From Streptomyces actinomycinicus (lineage in GTDB: Bacteria > Actinomycetota > Actinomycetes > Streptomycetales > Streptomycetaceae): a DNA stretch of 64,000 nt. The DNA is taken from NCBI RefSeq assembly GCF_016741775.1, contig NZ_JAERRK010000018.1, positions 117,299 to 181,298 of the forward strand, in the 5' to 3' direction. Below are positions 7,388 through 15,473 of the stretch, piece after piece (position 1 is the first letter of the stretch; every line of letters starts with the position of its first letter). The translations under genes were made by a program, and so were the position numbers. The notes beneath the pieces were generated by a model, which was not told the origin of the DNA, ran no database searches, and worked only from the letters and a program-made list of their open reading frames with translations.

Positions 7388-7979
7388 AAATCTCGTGGTC
7401 CAGTCGTAACGACGGCAAGTCCTCTGCAGCAGTGCCTACTTGCTTAGGAGCCGCCGACACGCGCCAGAGGCCACCTGAGTAACAACCTTCTTCACGGGTT
7501 CAAGGCACCCGGCTCCGCTCCGCTCCGCCGGGCGCGCTTCCCGGCTCCGCTGCGGGCGCCGCTCCTGCCTCCGGCCCGCTCCGCCCGCGCTGCGCCGACG
7601 CGCGCCCACGTGTGGATAGAGCCGGTAACCATGAGTCGATCACCGCACATCGCGGTCCCGGTCAGAACAATGCCTCCGGCGGGGGATCGGCCGGCACCGG
7701 GATGGAGGAGGGGCCGTCGCCGACTGCAAGTCCGATGTGGCGTGCGCGGGGAGCTCTCATCCCGTCCGCCATCGACCCAGGCAAAGCCGAGCAGACGCGG
7801 CCCATGGCGTCCAGGTCGTTCGTACAGTGGCGCGCTCCACCTGGACGCCATGAACCACGCCCGCTCCACGGTGTGTGGGTCGACGGCGGACGGGATGAGA
7901 GCTGGGGTACGTGGGGGCGAAGTCGTGAATGTTCGCTATAGCGCGCCAAGTCCCCGCGGTTTCGGGCCGTCGTGCAGTC
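7388..7979. other. Gene-free stretch with low-complexity and palindromic DNA
   Basis: No convincing gene is found here. Bases 7500-7610 are CGCTCCG-rich low-complexity DNA of a kind common between Streptomyces genes and on plasmids. Bases 7752-7903 form a long imperfect inverted repeat described separately. Confidence 0.5.
7752..7903. repeat. Long inverted repeat, about 65-base arms
   Basis: Outer arms 7752-7779 and 7876-7903 pair over 28 bases with one mismatch. Inner arms 7803-7815 (CATGGCGTCCAGG) and 7840-7852 (CCTGGACGCCATG) pair perfectly. The stretches between pair partly, leaving a 24-base loop. The structure could extrude as a cruciform. It may be a replication or processing site, or an inverted pair of gene fragments. 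Confidence 0.7.
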
Positions 7980-9005
7980 CTACCGCGAGGACCCTGATCC
8001 GGGCAGCCACGTGCCCGAGCCGGGTGTGCGCATCTCCGTCAGCCAGGCGACCAGTGTGTCGCGATTCGTCTCCTCTATTGGATACCCACGCGCCTCAACC
8101 GTGTGACGCGCGCCGGGAGACCACGACGAGGTAGTGGCCACCATGCCCTGACGGGCGCCTTCAAACATGACGTCCGTAGCGAGGGCTTTCACCACGACAC
8201 GGTCCACCTTGCCCCGTGTGCGTTTGCACTGCACCAGCATCACGGCTGGGTCGCTTTCACCGGCCTCCGGATCCCAGGCCCGCACATCGACGCCTTCGTC
8301 CCCACGGCCTGGGCCGAGCTCCACTCGGAGCCCTTCCCGTCTCAACCGCTCCGCGACAAGCCCTTCGAACTGTCGCCAGTGCATCTTCTCCAAGGCTGAG
8401 GTGTTGGTGTTCAAGAAGTCTATGAAGCGCTGATCGAAGAACAGGCCAAGCGGCAAGGGCAGCGCTTCGGAGTCAAAAAGATCACGAAGCTCGATGCGAG
8501 AGGTGTACTCGTTGCGCCGTACTCGTGACCACGGGTTTGCCACGACGTTCCGATTGATCAGCAGCAGCAAGCGAGCTGCGATCATCACACCTCGTGAACC
8601 CCACCGTTGCCTAACCTCATCGATTAGCGGAGTCGGATCGATGACGTTGGATCCGGGCGGGGGCGTCAACTGCGGGAAGCGCTCAAGGGTGTAGTCGAGG
8701 GCCCCGGGATCTTGCAGGAGATCTGGAAACTCCCGAACGAGCTGAGGCATGACTGCGGGCGATGCCAGGGCGTCAGCCGCATCAGCATCGCCGAACGCTG
8801 CGAGGAGGCTTTGGGCAAGTTCTTCCATCGCCTCCGACCTATAGCTGTAGATGGCATTCATGTCTTCCGGCCACAGCTCTACGATCCCCTGGGCTATAGC
8901 CGCTTGTACCAAGTCCTCCTCAGACACAGTCAGCCCAAGCTTGAAGCCGACCAGCTCCGCCAAGGAATCGACGACGTTACGTCCACTGATCCGGATTCTC
9001 CCCAT
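7980..9005 (-). CDS. Mrr-type restriction endonuclease-like protein
   Basis: A 341-residue protein. The C-terminal domain, from about residue 205, is Mrr-like: FEGLVAERLRREGLRV, then GDEGVDV (metal-binding Asp) and VMLVQCKR (Q-x-K catalytic arm), the order expected of PD-(D/E)xK Mrr_cat nucleases. The N-terminal 200 residues are helical and unassigned and may recognise substrate or a trigger. The ATG at 9005 has GGGGAGGAG upstream. Mrr-family enzymes usually cut foreign methylated DNA. The gene opens the defence-like cargo run. Substrate specificity is unknown. Confidence 0.75.
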   Translation of the reverse strand: MGRIRISGRNVVDSLAELVGFKLGLTVSEEDLVQAAIAQGIVELWPEDMNAIYSYRSEAMEELAQSLLAAFGDADAADALASPAVMPQLVREFPDLLQDPGALDYTLERFPQLTPPPGSNVIDPTPLIDEVRQRWGSRGVMIAARLLLLINRNVVANPWSRVRRNEYTSRIELRDLFDSEALPLPLGLFFDQRFIDFLNTNTSALEKMHWRQFEGLVAERLRREGLRVELGPGRGDEGVDVRAWDPEAGESDPAVMLVQCKRTRGKVDRVVVKALATDVMFEGARQGMVATTSSWSPGARHTVEARGYPIEETNRDTLVAWLTEMRTPGSGTWLPGSGSSR

Positions 9006-9308
9006 ACGTCTCCTCCCCTGCCTGCGTTACACGTGCCCCTCGGTCTCGTGTGCGTCACGCTGCACCAAGTGTGACAAGCGCAACCATCGCATGCTGCCAG
9101 AGCGCAGAGAGGCATCAGAAAGTGGCCGTCTGCCCCTCTCCTGCCCAATTAAGGGGGGAAGTAACGGGACCACCGGGTGGCAGCGGTAGCCAGACATAGC
9201 GCCGGACCGGGAATTCCCTGGAGTGGTCCGCAACGTTCCCCCGACGGTCATAGCGGCTGACAGCCAGCAGGTCACCCAATTGGGTCTGTGGCACTAGCAG
9301 GGCCATCT

Positions 9309-10211
9309 CTAAGCCCGAAAGACTGACCCCTTTTTTGCCCATTGGATAGCGTCCACGATCGCATCTTGCAACGCTTTCCCTACGCCATTTTCTCGCCAAG
9401 CGACGACATACACGGGAGGCGTTCCGTCGCCACCAGACCGCTGAGCAACTTTCCCAATAGCCCGAGTTCCCGTATAAAAAATGACAAGCGGCGAAAAGCT
9501 GCTCCGATATTCAGTTGCGATTCTTTGCACCCCGGACGGCGACCCCTGCAGGGCGAGCCGGACGCCGATTTCGCCACTCAGGGCGCCATCCATTACCCAC
9601 AAATTCAAGTCCCAGGGGCCATCAAATTGATTCTTATCCACGACGACGCCTGGCACCATCGCGCACAATCGCGCAGACAGCAAATGTTCGAAGTAGGCCG
9701 CGCGTTGCGGCTCCCCTGTGGGGGGCGCAAAGGCCCAGTCTTCGAGGGCGGGCACCTCCGATACGGAACGCGCAACTGATCTAAGTACTTGCGTAGAGTG
9801 CGACGTAAGACTTTGAAGACGGGGAATTTGGATCTTCGCGTGTTTCCCTGTCGACTGAACGGTTTGCTCATTGACGTGCTGCCAGTAAACCATCTTTTCT
9901 GTCGGATGATAAAGCATCACGACAACTGGGAGTGAATGCCCAACCCAATAGGAGGTATGTTCGGCGCTACAACCGAACCACCAGCCGGCGTCCGAAGGTC
10001 TTCCGAAGTAGCTGAGGCCGGACTTGATCTGTACGCCGATAAGTCTGCCTGTTGCCTTAGAAGTTTCGGAGTCCACGATTTCAAGCTGCGCGTCGATCCC
10101 GAAATCGGCTGTTTCCTGCTGCCGAAATAGCCAGCCCAGTTCAGTGACAACTAGGTGCTCTATCCAAGACACGCCAGCCCGGTCAACTTGCTGTGTGGGC
10201 TTTACACGCAT
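9309..10211 (-). CDS. DUF4365 domain protein, nuclease-like
   Basis: A 300-residue protein. Residues about 10-150 match DUF4365: a helical start, ADFGIDAQLEIVD (conserved Asp), then RLIGVQIKSG, giving a D...Q-x-K arrangement like a PD-(D/E)xK nuclease, and a VVVMLYHPTEKMVYWQ strand pair. The C-terminal half is unassigned. DUF4365 genes are often found in defence islands. Codon use is less G+C-biased than the flanks, consistent with transfer. ATG with a purine-rich AGGGAG upstream. Confidence 0.7.
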   Translation of the reverse strand: MRVKPTQQVDRAGVSWIEHLVVTELGWLFRQQETADFGIDAQLEIVDSETSKATGRLIGVQIKSGLSYFGRPSDAGWWFGCSAEHTSYWVGHSLPVVVMLYHPTEKMVYWQHVNEQTVQSTGKHAKIQIPRLQSLTSHSTQVLRSVARSVSEVPALEDWAFAPPTGEPQRAAYFEHLLSARLCAMVPGVVVDKNQFDGPWDLNLWVMDGALSGEIGVRLALQGSPSGVQRIATEYRSSFSPLVIFYTGTRAIGKVAQRSGGDGTPPVYVVAWRENGVGKALQDAIVDAIQWAKKGSVFRA

Positions 10212-10413
10212 ACCCCTGCTCCCTTAGCCAAATTAAGCGCGCATCCCCCGTTCGATACCGTGCTCCTCGCCCGATACCCTGCTTCATCGTGCCTGATCAC
10301 GGGAACAGTTGAGGGCTGCTCAAGGCCCCAAACTAATGTCAAACGCACCTGCGCGAGCCAGAGCCGCGGGCTCGTGGAACAACCGGTTTTCCTGCCGCGA
10401 TAAGCGAAGCCTT

Positions 10414-11625
10414 TCAGAACAGACCTTCTTGTTCCCCAGGCTCAATAGTTTCACCGGAACTCTCCGGCCGGATTTGCACGAGTTCCAAAATCTCGGGGTC
10501 ATATAGCCAAAAGTAGCGCCCCTCTACTTCTTGACGCCCTCGGATTCTGAGGGCCAGATTATTCCTGTGCGCATCAACCGCCAGGTCGTAGTCCTCAACC
10601 TTGAGTCGAACGCGCATCTTCTTGGCTCTGGACCCACTGAAAACGTCAAGGCGCACAACTCCAGGCTCCCCCGGCTTTGGTCGCTCCAGTTGAGTCACCG
10701 CCCCGAGAACTGTGACATATTCGGCAGCGGCAGTGGCGGCAAAGATGTTACCTGCTGTCTCCAGAGCTGAATAATCCGAGGGGGAAAATTCCAACCTATG
10801 CCGTTGCGCTGGTTCTCCGCGAAGCAGGTCTTCCGCCGAGTTAAGCTCTACTTCGATCTCTGCCCCGTCGGAGTCTCTAATTAGAGCACGCACCGCCTGG
10901 GTTAATTCGTAACAAAAACCACGCCTGACGTTCTCAACGAAGCCATGTGTAGACCCAGAAGCCTTGAAGTGGTCCACAGACTCTCGGGCTGCCGAGAGGG
11001 CATCCACCATGCCCAGTGTGATATCCCGGCCCGTATGACGCCCCAGCAACGGCATCGTTTCCCCGGGATTGATCTTCCTCTCCGTATACACCTCTTCCGG
11101 GGGCACATAGGCGGTGATTACGTAGCTACCTACCTCAGTCTGGCCCATAAGAACCGAGTCGAGGAAAGACTTAGCAAGGAAATAGTTAGCGTTACCGAAA
11201 TAGGCAGCCTTCGACTTCCGCGTCTTGGCCCCTACCACCATGGACTTCTGTGCGCCGGCATGCAGGTCCTCGCCAGCAGTCCAAGGGATCGTACCCCTTT
11301 GGCTGCGCGTCTCTTTGTGGAACTTTACTTCGTCACCCAGAGAATGCAACGTGGCGGCACGTTCCAACAGGGAGCGAATATCTCCATCTCCCATTTTCCA
11401 GGCTTGCGCAACCGCTTGACTCAGTAGCTCAAAGTAGTCCTCTGTCTCAGCATCCTGAGGGAGGAGGACACCTCTTACTCGCTCGCCACCTTCCGAGATC
11501 GGACGCCAACGGCTATACAGATTCCCTTGTCCTCCATACTTCTGCCACCCGTTATTCTGGAGCGCAAGAGCTAATTGCCGGTCAGTGAGGTGGCGCGCAA
11601 TTTCTCTGAAGTCCGGCGCATTCAC
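10414..11625 (-). CDS. Unknown 403-residue protein coupled to a DUF4365-like gene
   Basis: Not recognised. It starts at GTG (11623-11625), overlapping the upstream TGA as GTGA, so it is translationally coupled to the DUF4365-like gene. It is predicted soluble, with a basic central patch (KTRKSKAAYFGNANYFLAKSF cut to its core) and a strand-rich C-terminus. G+C content is visibly below that of the window, indicating acquisition. The tight pairing with a nuclease-like partner suggests a two-component defence or toxin module, but that is inference. Confidence 0.65.
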   Translation of the reverse strand: MNAPDFREIARHLTDRQLALALQNNGWQKYGGQGNLYSRWRPISEGGERVRGVLLPQDAETEDYFELLSQAVAQAWKMGDGDIRSLLERAATLHSLGDEVKFHKETRSQRGTIPWTAGEDLHAGAQKSMVVGAKTRKSKAAYFGNANYFLAKSFLDSVLMGQTEVGSYVITAYVPPEEVYTERKINPGETMPLLGRHTGRDITLGMVDALSAARESVDHFKASGSTHGFVENVRRGFCYELTQAVRALIRDSDGAEIEVELNSAEDLLRGEPAQRHRLEFSPSDYSALETAGNIFAATAAAEYVTVLGAVTQLERPKPGEPGVVRLDVFSGSRAKKMRVRLKVEDYDLAVDAHRNNLALRIRGRQEVEGRYFWLYDPEILELVQIRPESSGETIEPGEQEGLF

Positions 11626-12170
11626 GGCCTACCCCCCTTCCCTATGCGCTCCATAATCCCACAAAGCGCCTTATCGTCAAATATTCGATCAGTTGACACC
11701 CTGACGGATGTGTACTCTTCTCCTGACGGCTGCTCACCTGTAACACTGCGCCAGTAAGCACAGTGACGCAGCTTGAATATATCGTGAGTAGCCTCGACCC
11801 AGGCCGCGATATCTTCAGGAACTATCATCGCCACCAAAATGCGATGAACGGTCACCTTCTGACGCGCAAGAAGCTTGAGCCGATCATTCGATAATTTCAC
11901 GGATACAAACCCGTTGGCCGGATTGGGCCCGCAGGTCCAAGTGCTCTTGAGCTGGATCTTTAGATCGATCTGACAGTCTGCCTCGTGCAGGTCAGACGCA
12001 TGGGTTATCACCCAGTCAATCCCGTCGTCGGGATCGGGCTTCGCCATGGTGCATCCTGCTGCAGCAGCTACCGCTCTTAGGTAACCGTCCTGGAGCATCT
12101 CCATGCGCTGCTTCTTGGGCAGGTCTCCCCTTAGAGGCGCGACTGGCAGCGCCCCGCCAACATCGATCAT
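11622..12170 (-). CDS. DUF4365-like nuclease-fold protein
   Basis: A 182-residue protein. The ATG at 12170 is preferred because GGGGGGAT precedes it; the open frame continues to 12392 without a good start. A helix KKQRMEMLQDGYLRAVAAAAG is cut here to its role: it is followed by PDDGIDWVI and CQIDLKIQLKST, the D...Q-x-K spacing of DUF4365 and related PD-(D/E)xK domains. It overlaps the next gene by 4 bases. The gene is at the promoter-proximal end of a two-gene unit. Nuclease activity is inferred from motif spacing only. Confidence 0.65.
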   Translation of the reverse strand: MIDVGGALPVAPLRGDLPKKQRMEMLQDGYLRAVAAAAGCTMAKPDPDDGIDWVITHASDLHEADCQIDLKIQLKSTWTCGPNPANGFVSVKLSNDRLKLLARQKVTVHRILVAMIVPEDIAAWVEATHDIFKLRHCAYWRSVTGEQPSGEEYTSVRVSTDRIFDDKALCGIMERIGKGGRP

Positions 12171-12438
12171 GCATCCCCCCAATGCCATATCGCGTAGATC
12201 ACATGCTAAAGCGGAGGCAGGGTGAGCGGTAGGGCAACGACCTGCCCTCATGACTCCTGGTTCGACCTGGATCACCAATCGTGAACCACCCATGGCGCCC
12301 GCCTTCGTTTGACCAGCCGCCCGGTGCCAGACCGTCGCCCGTCCGCGAGCGCGACCGCCCACGGTGACGTTCGCGGCCTCCGCCAGACGCAAACATCCAG
12401 TTCAGGGCACCCGGCGGAGGCCAGTAGAGGGCTAGGTG

Positions 12439-12540
12439 ATGCAGATCACGAGTTGCTCGTACTGTAAAAAGGCCTGCCCCAAGCCGCGAAGGGTTGATCG
12501 GGAGATGTGCTCCCACCGACCCCGAACGGGGCGTGCATGA
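12439..12540 (+). CDS. 33-residue Cys-rich mini-ORF coupled to the next mini-gene
   Basis: ATG with AGAGGGCTAGGTG upstream. It encodes a short basic peptide with four Cys (C6, C9, C13, C25), including CSYCKKAC. Its TGA overlaps the ATG of the following 56-codon frame as ATGA. The overlap, the ribosome site and the terminator after the second frame support real translation. The peptide has no known relative that I recognise; it could also be a leader whose translation controls the second frame. Confidence 0.4.
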   Translation: MQITSCSYCKKACPKPRRVDREMCSHRPRTGRA

Positions 12541-12707
12541 GGAAGAAGAACAACGCCAAGCACGCGCGCGGTAACAGTGCTTGGCGCGACACAGCGGGGC
12601 GCACCGGTCGCGCACTCCGTCGCAGTGCTTACCGCGCGGGCGGTCTGCTTGTCCTCGCAGTCGCCGAGGGGGTGGGTGAGGCCGTCGCATCGACGCTGCT
12701 GAAGTAG
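12537..12707 (+). CDS. 56-residue basic/hydrophobic mini-protein
   Basis: It starts at the ATG overlapping the preceding mini-ORF. The N-terminal half is very basic (RKKNNAKHARGN) and the C-terminal half forms a hydrophobic, Gly/Ala-rich helix (GGLLVLAVAEGVGEAVAS), fitting a membrane-active or membrane-anchored peptide. A perfect terminator palindrome begins 16 bases after its stop, so the unit is a compact transcript. Toxin-like or regulatory roles are possible; none is shown. Confidence 0.5.
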   Translation: MRKKNNAKHARGNSAWRDTAGRTGRALRRSAYRAGGLLVLAVAEGVGEAVASTLLK

Positions 12708-12722
12708 CGGACAGCGGAAAGA

Positions 12723-12756
12723 GGGAGGGGCCCGGGTGCGCACCCGGGCCCCTCCC
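12723..12756 (+). terminator. Perfect 34-base palindrome, terminator
   Basis: Arms GGGAGGGGCCCGGGTGC (12723-12739) and its exact complement (12740-12756) meet without a loop, directly after the 56-residue mini-gene. It should act as a strong rho-independent-type terminator for either strand. Confidence 0.8.
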
Positions 12757-13054
12757 GTGTCGACGGCGCCGCGTCGCGTACGCGGCACAAGGTAGGCGGG
12801 ATCCCTCCGACCTGTTCGGTCTGACCGTCTCTGTGGTCTGCTGACATGCTACTGCAACTATCCTTGGTAGAAGGAGATTTGGCCGGGCAGCAAGAGTCGT
12901 ACCGAAATTCGATCGACCTGCTGTTCTGGTGCTTCCACAGCTTCGTACTCAGAGGGCCAAACAGCACGAACGACCCGTGATGTTGACGGACACCCAGGGA
13001 CTTCAACCACCGGTGGCACCACAGCCGGAGAGGTCAGGTGCGCTGCCAATCGCG

Positions 13055-13073
13055 TTCGGGACGAAGAGGTCGT
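13055..13073 (+). repeat. 19-base direct repeat, copy 1 (att-like)
   Basis: TTCGGGACGAAGAGGTCGT here recurs exactly at 15327-15345. The two copies flank 2.25 kb containing a lipoprotein gene and a small membrane protein gene. The text resembles a tRNA variable-loop region, so an integrase core site is possible. Confidence 0.6.
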
Positions 13074-13191
13074 GCCAGACGCGTGCCAGATCGTGCGGGG
13101 AATCACGGGGAACAAGAGGGAACCAAGACGACGGCCACCAAGAGCCAACGCCGTTTCACTGCAGGTCAGATCAGCAGTGAACCCCAGATCG

Positions 13192-13214
13192 CCTCAGCTT
13201 CCCAGGCTCAGGGC
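13192..13214 (+). repeat. tRNA-Gly anticodon-arm-like repeat, copy 1
   Basis: It shares 20 of 23 bases with 14092-14114, where the palindrome CTCAGCTTCCCAAGCTGAG matches the anticodon stem-loop of a tRNA-Gly (CCC anticodon in a TTCCCAA loop). No full tRNA surrounds either copy. Confidence 0.5.
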
Positions 13215-13297
13215 GCAAGCATCCCGCCGGGAAGGTCTTGCATGGACCCGCGGTCGTATGCTCAGCCGACTTACCACGTCCACTCCGGGAGGAAGCC

Positions 13298-13837
13298 GTG
13301 CATCGCTTCGTCGCGTTGGTGGTGTTGGCTGGCACGTGCGCTGTCGGCTGCTCAAACACACCCGCATCAAGCCACACGCCGTCGGCCAGGACACCTGTGT
13401 CATCGACCAGCAGCGTGCCATCAGCCTCTCCGACCGTGCCAGCCTGCGAGGCATTGGCCCGAGCCGACCAAGCGCTGTCCAAGTCTGGTGCGCTCCTGGT
13501 GACTGCTGTATCCCTGAGCGACGAAACGCTGACCGCAGCCGGAAAGATCGTGAAGCAGGCTCAGGACCTGAAGAGCGTCTCCGAAGCGGTGTGCGGGCTT
13601 GAGACCGGCAGCGCCGGCAAGCCGAACAGGGAGACCGTGTGTCACGCAGCCAAGGAATTGGACCGCGACGGTGGCATAAAGGCTCAGACCGAGGCGGAGA
13701 GCGCAGCAGATGAAACAGAGCTGGCCCAGGCTGATGACATAGCCACGTTCAAGAGGCAGTTGGATGCCGTCGCCGCCCCTGCGAGTGCCGGCACCATTGC
13801 TCTGCTGGCCAACTATTGTGACGATCCGCTCTCGTAG
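13298..13837 (+). CDS. Putative secreted lipoprotein
   Basis: A 179-residue protein starting at GTG (13298) with GGGAGGAA 4 bases upstream. A signal peptide with lipobox AVGC places the lipidated Cys near residue 18, followed by a Ser/Thr/Pro-rich spacer. The mature part is helical, with two Cys pairs (CEALARAD, VCGLE, TVCHAAKEL, NYC). It should be anchored on the outer face of the membrane. It lies between two att-like repeats. No known domain; function unknown. Confidence 0.75.
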   Translation: MHRFVALVVLAGTCAVGCSNTPASSHTPSARTPVSSTSSVPSASPTVPACEALARADQALSKSGALLVTAVSLSDETLTAAGKIVKQAQDLKSVSEAVCGLETGSAGKPNRETVCHAAKELDRDGGIKAQTEAESAADETELAQADDIATFKRQLDAVAAPASAGTIALLANYCDDPLS

Positions 13838-14434
13838 CTGAATCTACAGTGCGTCGATCACGGCCGTGCAGGGCCAGGGAGCCCCTCCACGCCAACCTGT
13901 ACGGCGGATCCAACGAGCCGATGACATCAAGCTTGAGTAACCGAGCGCGGACGCCGAGCCTCCGCTTGCCGCACCATTGGCGCACCAGACCGGGCGGGGT
14001 GCAGCGGGGAATCACGGTGAAAGCGGCCCAGCCCCAGGCAGCTGGAATCCGGCCGTTTGTCCAGGTCAGTGCCGGAACCGACTGTAGATGATCTCAGCTT
14101 CCCAAGCTGAGGGCTCCGGTCGCCGTGACGGGCCCGCCGTGTCCACTTGCTCTGGTCGACGACACACCCCGATAGCCTGGCTGAGGCCGACGGGGGTGCA
14201 GCGAGGCATACGCGTGCGTGGTCGGCCGACGCACCCGCCGTCGTAGCTGACTGTCTTCGGCTGAGGTTCGTGCCACTGCCGTGCCAGGTCCAGGGGTCAG
14301 CAGGGGTGTCTCACAGTCGAGTTCTCGGCAGTTTGATCAGGTGTCGAAGCTCCAGGTCGGTGCCCCGCTCCCCCGCCGCTTTCCTGAAGCGGGGTTTTCA
14401 CAGTGCCGAGCTCAGAAAGCAGTCTCTGCACATC
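13838..14434. other. Gene-free stretch containing att-like repeat copy 2
   Basis: No supported gene. Bases 14007-14114 repeat, in degenerate form, the block 13096-13214 and end in the tRNA-Gly-like palindrome at 14092-14114. Bases 14200-14330 carry further fragments of similar style. Confidence 0.45.
14092..14114 (+). repeat. tRNA-Gly anticodon-arm-like repeat, copy 2
   Basis: It contains CTCAGCTTCCCAAGCTGAG, an intact anticodon stem-loop of tRNA-Gly type, but the following bases do not form a T-arm. It pairs with the copy at 13192-13214 to bracket the lipoprotein gene. Confidence 0.55.
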
Positions 14435-14989
14435 TCACGGGGACCCAGCGGTGGGGGGACGAGAGGAAGAACCTGCTGTATTGCGCTGATACCCTCGCCC
14501 AGATATCCCGAGGTCGTGACGAATGGCAGCATGGAAGCCATCACGCGATATCCGATACCTCCTATATGCCTTTTCCCATTCCGTTGCGTCCACGTCAATC
14601 AATCCGCGTGCGTAGTCACTCAGTTGCCATATGGCCGAGCGAAACGCATGTGCAGCCCTACCAACTTGCTCATCTCCGAGCATTTGTACCGTTTCGTATG
14701 CGAGCGCCAGACTCCTATCAGATTTGGCGATCTCGTTCATCCCGTCTTCAACAGAAACGGGAGGGGGTCCTTCGAGAAGATTTCTTGTCGTAGCAAGCGA
14801 ACGCGCAGCCCCAACCTGAACATGTGCTACATGGATTAGCTCTCGGTACGCCTCGAATCTGCGCTGGCTCCACTCTCGTTGCACATCCCGCTTCCACCGG
14901 AATCGCTCAGAAAGCGCACTGCCGGCAAAAGAGACGACCCCGCCGATCACTACACCTATCAGGGCTGGAAGTTGAACCGCCAAGCTCAC
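14435..14989 (-). CDS. Small membrane-anchored protein with helical cytoplasmic domain
   Basis: A 184-residue protein. GTG start at 14989 with GGGGGA 4 bases upstream. One N-terminal transmembrane helix (residues about 5-25, ALIGVVIGGVVSFAGSAL) is followed by a charged, coiled-coil-like region (RFRWKRDVQREWSQRRFEAYRE, cut here to its character). Proteins of this design are common singletons in Streptomyces cargo DNA; no function is established. It lies inside the pair of 19-base repeats. Confidence 0.65.
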   Translation of the reverse strand: MSLAVQLPALIGVVIGGVVSFAGSALSERFRWKRDVQREWSQRRFEAYRELIHVAHVQVGAARSLATTRNLLEGPPPVSVEDGMNEIAKSDRSLALAYETVQMLGDEQVGRAAHAFRSAIWQLSDYARGLIDVDATEWEKAYRRYRISRDGFHAAIRHDLGISGRGYQRNTAGSSSRPPTAGSP

Positions 14990-15208
14990 GTTTCCCCCAA
15001 AGAGACCGGTAGCCCTCGATCGAACTGCCCAACGACTCCTCTGCCTGTGCCGCCGAGTAGTCTGCCCCGCAGTGCGCTTGCCCAGCCCTTCCCCCGCGGT
15101 TCAGGGTCCTACGGCACTCGCCAGGCCGGACAACGCGGGCAAAGTTCCCACAGGGCAGCGCTCAGGAGACCCTCACTGGTGGTTCCTCCGCACGCGCACA
15201 GCATCGGG

Positions 15209-15231
15209 TGAGTGTCTAACTGCGTGACAGC
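15209..15231 (+). repeat. Dispersed repeat, copy 1 of 2
   Basis: TGAGTGTCTAACTGCGTGAC and the next three bases match 49929-49951 with one difference (T to C). The following CGACGA-rich text is also similar. Both copies begin with the stop codon of the reading frame to their left. Confidence 0.6.
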
Positions 15232-15326
15232 GACGACAAACAGCGGCGGACGCGTGCGAACGTCTGCGGACCATCAGCCCACGTGGGAGGCACACCAGCC
15301 CAAGGCATCGCCCCCACTCAAGTTGC

Positions 15327-15345
15327 TTCGGGACGAAGAGGTCGT
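15327..15345 (+). repeat. 19-base direct repeat, copy 2 (att-like)
   Basis: Exact second copy of the sequence at 13055-13073, in the same orientation, 96 bases after the dispersed repeat at 15209-15231. Confidence 0.6.
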
Positions 15346-15473
15346 AGCTTCAGATCCGTCTACACGACGCTGGTAAGAGGCCCGTCTCGGCGTCTCCTAT
15401 ACCCCAGCACCCCGTTAGAGTCTGATCGCCAACTGTGATTTTGGAGTCCTGGGGCAGCAAGAGGGGGCTGGCA

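Larger units (their letters stand above)
12757..13297. other. Gene-free scar region with att-like repeats
   Basis: No credible gene. It holds the sequence at 13055-13073 repeated exactly at 15327-15345, and the tRNA-Gly anticodon-arm-like sequence at 13192-13214 repeated at 14092-14114. The surrounding text (GGGGAATCACGG at 13096 and again near 14007) is also shared. This looks like debris from past integrations. Confidence 0.5.
14990..15473. other. Gene-free stretch with two integration-type repeats
   Basis: No gene is supported. It contains the sequence at 15209-15231 that recurs, with one change, at 49929-49951, and copy 2 of the 19-base direct repeat at 15327-15345. Confidence 0.45.

Noticed and set aside
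12629..13148. Leftward frames across 12.63-13.15 kb
   Set aside because: They run through the terminator palindrome and repeat scars, have no ribosome sites and show no protein-like pattern.
14070..14130. A complete tRNA-Gly gene
   Set aside because: The anticodon stem-loop is good but neither D-arm nor T-arm can be formed around it.
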